Below, piece by piece: positions 6,951 to 9,333 of a DNA stretch of 9,333 bases. The notes below the pieces were generated by a model, which was not told where the DNA came from, ran no database searches, and saw nothing but the letters and a program-made list of their open reading frames with translations. Position numbers and translations under genes: made by a program. Source of the stretch: Lachnoclostridium sp. UBA739 (GTDB lineage Bacteria; Bacillota_A; Clostridia; Lachnospirales; Lachnospiraceae); the NCBI GenBank assembly GCA_002297865.1, contig DBKX01000354.1, positions 1 through 9,333 of the forward strand. The letters are read 5' to 3'. Each line of letters opens with the position of its first letter. Position 1 is the stretch's first letter.

Positions 6951-8625
6951 CCTTTCCTTTCGTTCGTTTCTTTACCATTTCACAAAGTCGAATTGCATCC
7001 TCATTGGTTATCACACCCGGGCAAACTTCTTTGCAGATTCGATGTGCTGCTGTAGTGTAAAAATGATTGGAAGCAAAAAATTCTCGCGTAGTATCCGAGG
7101 AAATAATACAGCCATCAAAAAGCATCGCAATAGTATCTGCATAACTTGCACAAAACTCAATATCATGGCTTATCATGATGATAGTCATGCCTTTTTGCTG
7201 CAAATTCTTAATAATGGAAGCTAGTTTCTGTTTGAAAAAGATATCCATTCCTTTTGTCGGTTCATCTAGCAAAAGAATCTTAGGCTTGGTTAACAATATC
7301 TTAGCCAACGCAACTCGCTGCTGTTCTCCTCCTGACAAATCATATGGATGATGTTCTAATAAATCCTCAATTTCTGTCAGGCCGCATATTTTCGCAATTT
7401 CTTCTTTATTCGCTGACATTTCCTCCAATTCCTCTTTCACTGTATTCTTTACAAACAGACTTAGAGGTTCCTGGGGAAGCATTGTAATATATTCTTGAAA
7501 GAGATGCTTATTTTTCACTTTTCCCATATCTTTTCCATATAATAACACCTTCCCATTGGATGGCTTTAACAGATTGGCAATTATTTTTAGAGTTGTCGTT
7601 TTTCCCGTTCCGTTCCCACCTAAGATTGCTAAAAACGTTCCTTCCTGCACTTGCATATTGATTCCTTTTAAAACATCTGGAAGCTGTCTCCCATACCGAA
7701 ACCAGATGCCTTTTAATTCAACTGCAGTCTTTATTGGTTTGTTTTCTTTTTCCTGCGTATCCTTGACAAAATCAAATTTCACCAAACCCTTTCCTGCTAT
7801 GTAATTCTTAATCCATGTTCTTCCGTCTCGTACTGTAAGTGGGCAATTTCCTTTGCTTCCCGTTTCATAATATAGCTGCATTGCAGACGGCATAGCGGTA
7901 AACATCTCATTCTTTCTTTCCCATAAAAAACTGCCCACTTCTCTTGGATTATCATAACAGATTAGCATTCCCCTCTTAAGCACAGCAACTTTGTCCGCAC
8001 ATGGAAGAACTTCTTCCAAACGGTGTTCCGAAATTAATATGGTTGTTCCAAGTTCCTGATTAATTTTACGCAAAGTACTTAGAAAATTGGATGCTGCGAT
8101 GGGATCTAACTGAGAGGTTGGTTCGTCTAATATTAACACTTCCGGCTGCATCACCATGATAGATGCCAGATTTAAGAGCTGCTTTTCTCCCCCTGACAAC
8201 TCTGTTACATCTTTATGAAACCAGTTCTGAATTCCAAAGAAACTAGCCATTTCCGCCACACGCCGACGTATCGTCTGATTATCAAATCCTAAGCTCTCTA
8301 ATCCAAATGCTAATTCATGCCATACTTTATCTGTCACGATCTGGCTGTCTGGATTTTGCATTACATATCCTATCTGACTGCTCTGATTACGAAGGGACGT
8401 CTGTTTTAAAGGAACCCCATTAAACAGAACTTCTCCCTTTGTTGTTCCAGCTGGAATCAGAACTGTTTTACAATGCCTTAAGAGCGTTGATTTTCCACTT
8501 CCACTCCTGCCACAAAAGACGATATATTGTCCTTCCTCAATTTCTAATGAAATGTGGTCTAAGACATTTTTATCAGGTAAAGATGGATAGGAAAATGATA
8601 AGTTTTTTACTGTAATCTGCGCCAT
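6943..8625 (-). CDS. Fused double ATPase of an ECF importer (EcfA-EcfA')
   Basis: A 560-residue cytosolic protein with two complete ABC ATPase domains in one chain. Domain 1 (about 1-240) has Walker A GRSGSGKS (39-46), Q-loop QNPDSQ (90-95), signature LSGGE (143-147), Walker B with DEPT (167-170, Glu168) and His201. Domain 2 (about 301-525) has Walker A GGNGTGKT (336-343), Gln385, LSGGE (430-434), DEPT (454-457, Glu455) and His487. Both sites therefore look catalytically complete. Fused ATPases paired with a CbiQ-type subunit are typical of many Firmicute ECF systems; they power uptake of vitamins or metals captured by a separate S protein. ATG 8625 is chosen because AAGGAG lies 11 bases upstream and the previous gene ends at 8651. 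The frame stays open to an ATG at 8709, but that would overlap the upstream gene and add 28 unrelated residues. Confidence 0.93.
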   Translation of the reverse strand: MAQITVKNLSFSYPSLPDKNVLDHISLEIEEGQYIVFCGRSGSGKSTLLRHCKTVLIPAGTTKGEVLFNGVPLKQTSLRNQSSQIGYVMQNPDSQIVTDKVWHELAFGLESLGFDNQTIRRRVAEMASFFGIQNWFHKDVTELSGGEKQLLNLASIMVMQPEVLILDEPTSQLDPIAASNFLSTLRKINQELGTTILISEHRLEEVLPCADKVAVLKRGMLICYDNPREVGSFLWERKNEMFTAMPSAMQLYYETGSKGNCPLTVRDGRTWIKNYIAGKGLVKFDFVKDTQEKENKPIKTAVELKGIWFRYGRQLPDVLKGINMQVQEGTFLAILGGNGTGKTTTLKIIANLLKPSNGKVLLYGKDMGKVKNKHLFQEYITMLPQEPLSLFVKNTVKEELEEMSANKEEIAKICGLTEIEDLLEHHPYDLSGGEQQRVALAKILLTKPKILLLDEPTKGMDIFFKQKLASIIKNLQQKGMTIIMISHDIEFCASYADTIAMLFDGCIISSDTTREFFASNHFYTTAAHRICKEVCPGVITNEDAIRLCEMVKKRTKGKDE

Positions 8626-8636
8626 ATGTTTCAATT

Positions 8637-8642
8637 CTCCTT
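8637..8642 (-). promoter_or_regulatory. Ribosome binding site deciding the ATPase start
   Basis: Minus-strand AAGGAG lies 11 bases before the ATG at 8625, in the 25-base gap after the DUF4430 gene. It supports the 560-residue ATPase rather than the longer frame from 8709. Confidence 0.6.
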
Positions 8643-8650
8643 TTCCCTTG

Positions 8651-9333
8651 TTAGGATATATCTGCTCCCAGGCCATCACATGTATAATTCCATGTAATTG
8701 CATCTCCATCTTTTACTTTATAGGAGGAACATCCATAATTCGGATACCAGCCATTTACTTTGTACATCCATCCACTTTGTTTCCCACAGTCGAATTCATA
8801 CAAATTATGAATACCTTCTACATAATAGGATTTATATAACGGTGTGTAAGATGCCTCCATCTGAATATTAAGCGTATCGCAAGTTCGTTTTAGAATGTCA
8901 TAAACGGTATCTCCTTCTGTAAATTCTACTTTAGTGGTCGCTAAAATACACCCATCAGATGGTACATAACTGCTTTTTCCCCTTTTTAAATTATCCATAT
9001 TGTTTAATATTGAGTTACAATGAATGCTGATTGTACAAGAGTATACCTGCTTATTGGTCTCGTCTTTAGAAGTATCTTCCGTTTTTTGAGGTGCTTTACT
9101 TTCCACTGGTTTAGGTGACTTTTTCGGTTTCGCCTGTGGTTTTTGTGAAGCTTTTGGTTCATCTTTTTTGTTTGTCTGACTATTCGGCTTTGTACTTGAA
9201 TGCTCTTGCTCTTTTTTATTCGAAGTATTTCCTTCTCCTGTATGACTAGATTTTTCTGGTGTACGGTTGTCGTCCCTAGAGATGGCAGTTTCTTTTTTGT
9301 CTGGTTTTGCGCTTCCTTCTATGTTTTCCTCAT
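8651..9333 (-). CDS. Surface protein with transcobalamin-like C-terminal domain (DUF4430), 5' end outside window
   Basis: The frame stays open from the right edge (first full codon at 9331) to a TAA at 8651, giving 226 visible residues with no stop. The first ~90 residues are a disordered linker rich in Lys, Pro, Ser, Thr and Glu, with PKPVESKAPQK-like runs, as in wall-spanning or surface-anchored proteins. The rest (about 96-225) is a DUF4430 / transcobalamin-like C-terminal domain: a first strand with CTISIHC, then YVPSDG, GDTVYDIL, LYEFDCG, SGWMYKVNGWYPNYGCS and KDGDAITWNYTCD. Known relatives of this domain form the beta domain of transcobalamin and intrinsic factor, which closes over cobalamin. 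The gene precedes the ECF ATPase by 25 bases, so it probably presents ligand to that importer. Seven Cys residues are visible in the domain. A GTG at 9106 could be mistaken for the start, but it lies inside the linker and no start is visible in the window. Signal peptide and N-terminal domains are unseen. Confidence 0.85.
   Translation of the reverse strand, partial: EENIEGSAKPDKKETAISRDDNRTPEKSSHTGEGNTSNKKEQEHSSTKPNSQTNKKDEPKASQKPQAKPKKSPKPVESKAPQKTEDTSKDETNKQVYSCTISIHCNSILNNMDNLKRGKSSYVPSDGCILATTKVEFTEGDTVYDILKRTCDTLNIQMEASYTPLYKSYYVEGIHNLYEFDCGKQSGWMYKVNGWYPNYGCSSYKVKDGDAITWNYTCDGLGADIS

Noticed and set aside
8626..8650. Cobalamin or other vitamin riboswitch for the ECF operon
   Set aside because: The operon's leader is outside the window and the internal gaps are too short for a riboswitch.
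8626..8709. Longer N-terminus of the ECF ATPase starting at 8709
   Set aside because: It overlaps the conserved C-terminus of the DUF4430 gene in another frame. ATG 8625 has a ribosome binding site and begins right at the ABC domain.
9104..9106. GTG as start of the DUF4430 protein
   Set aside because: The frame is open all the way to the window edge with a continuous linker composition, and no ribosome binding site precedes the GTG.

Overview
The window looks like chromosomal DNA from a low-GC, Gram-positive, motile anaerobe of the Clostridia, most likely a Lachnospiraceae-type bacterium. The grounds are AT-rich codon use, AGGAGG-type ribosome binding sites, a lipobox lipoprotein, a sigma-28-like promoter, and a DUF4430/ECF gene set of the kind familiar from clostridia. 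No species is assigned. All eight genes supported here lie on the minus strand, so transcription runs from high to low coordinates, in three blocks.

Block 1 (9333 down to 6057) is the downstream part of an energy-coupling factor (ECF) uptake operon. It holds the C-terminal 226 residues of a surface protein with a charged linker and a transcobalamin-like C-terminal domain (DUF4430), a fused double ABC ATPase (two EcfA domains in one chain), and the membrane coupling subunit EcfT. The substrate-binding S component is not in the window; it may lie upstream. A corrinoid-like ligand is an attractive but unproven guess.

Block 2 (about 6030 down to 3262) is a two-gene sensory operon: a small lipoprotein followed closely by a methyl-accepting chemotaxis protein with a double-Cache-type sensor domain. 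A CCGATAT box preceded by TAAA resembles the sigma-28 promoter of motility genes. A 13-bp hairpin follows the chemotaxis gene.

Block 3 (about 3250 down to 1, open at the left edge) is the start of a biosynthetic operon. It encodes an FrsA-like alpha/beta hydrolase whose expected nucleophile is Cys rather than Ser, a free-standing acyl-adenylating enzyme, a free-standing acyl carrier protein with an unusually neutral helix II, and the first 48 residues of a type II thioesterase. Together these resemble a starter-unit activation and editing set for a PKS/NRPS-like or fatty-acyl natural product. The assembly enzymes would lie beyond position 1. The product is not recognisable from this window.

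Several starts were moved inward from the longest reading frame because a good ribosome binding site and the end of the preceding gene support the internal ATG. There is no gene-free stretch over 300 bases. No tRNA, rRNA, CRISPR array, insertion sequence or riboswitch was seen.
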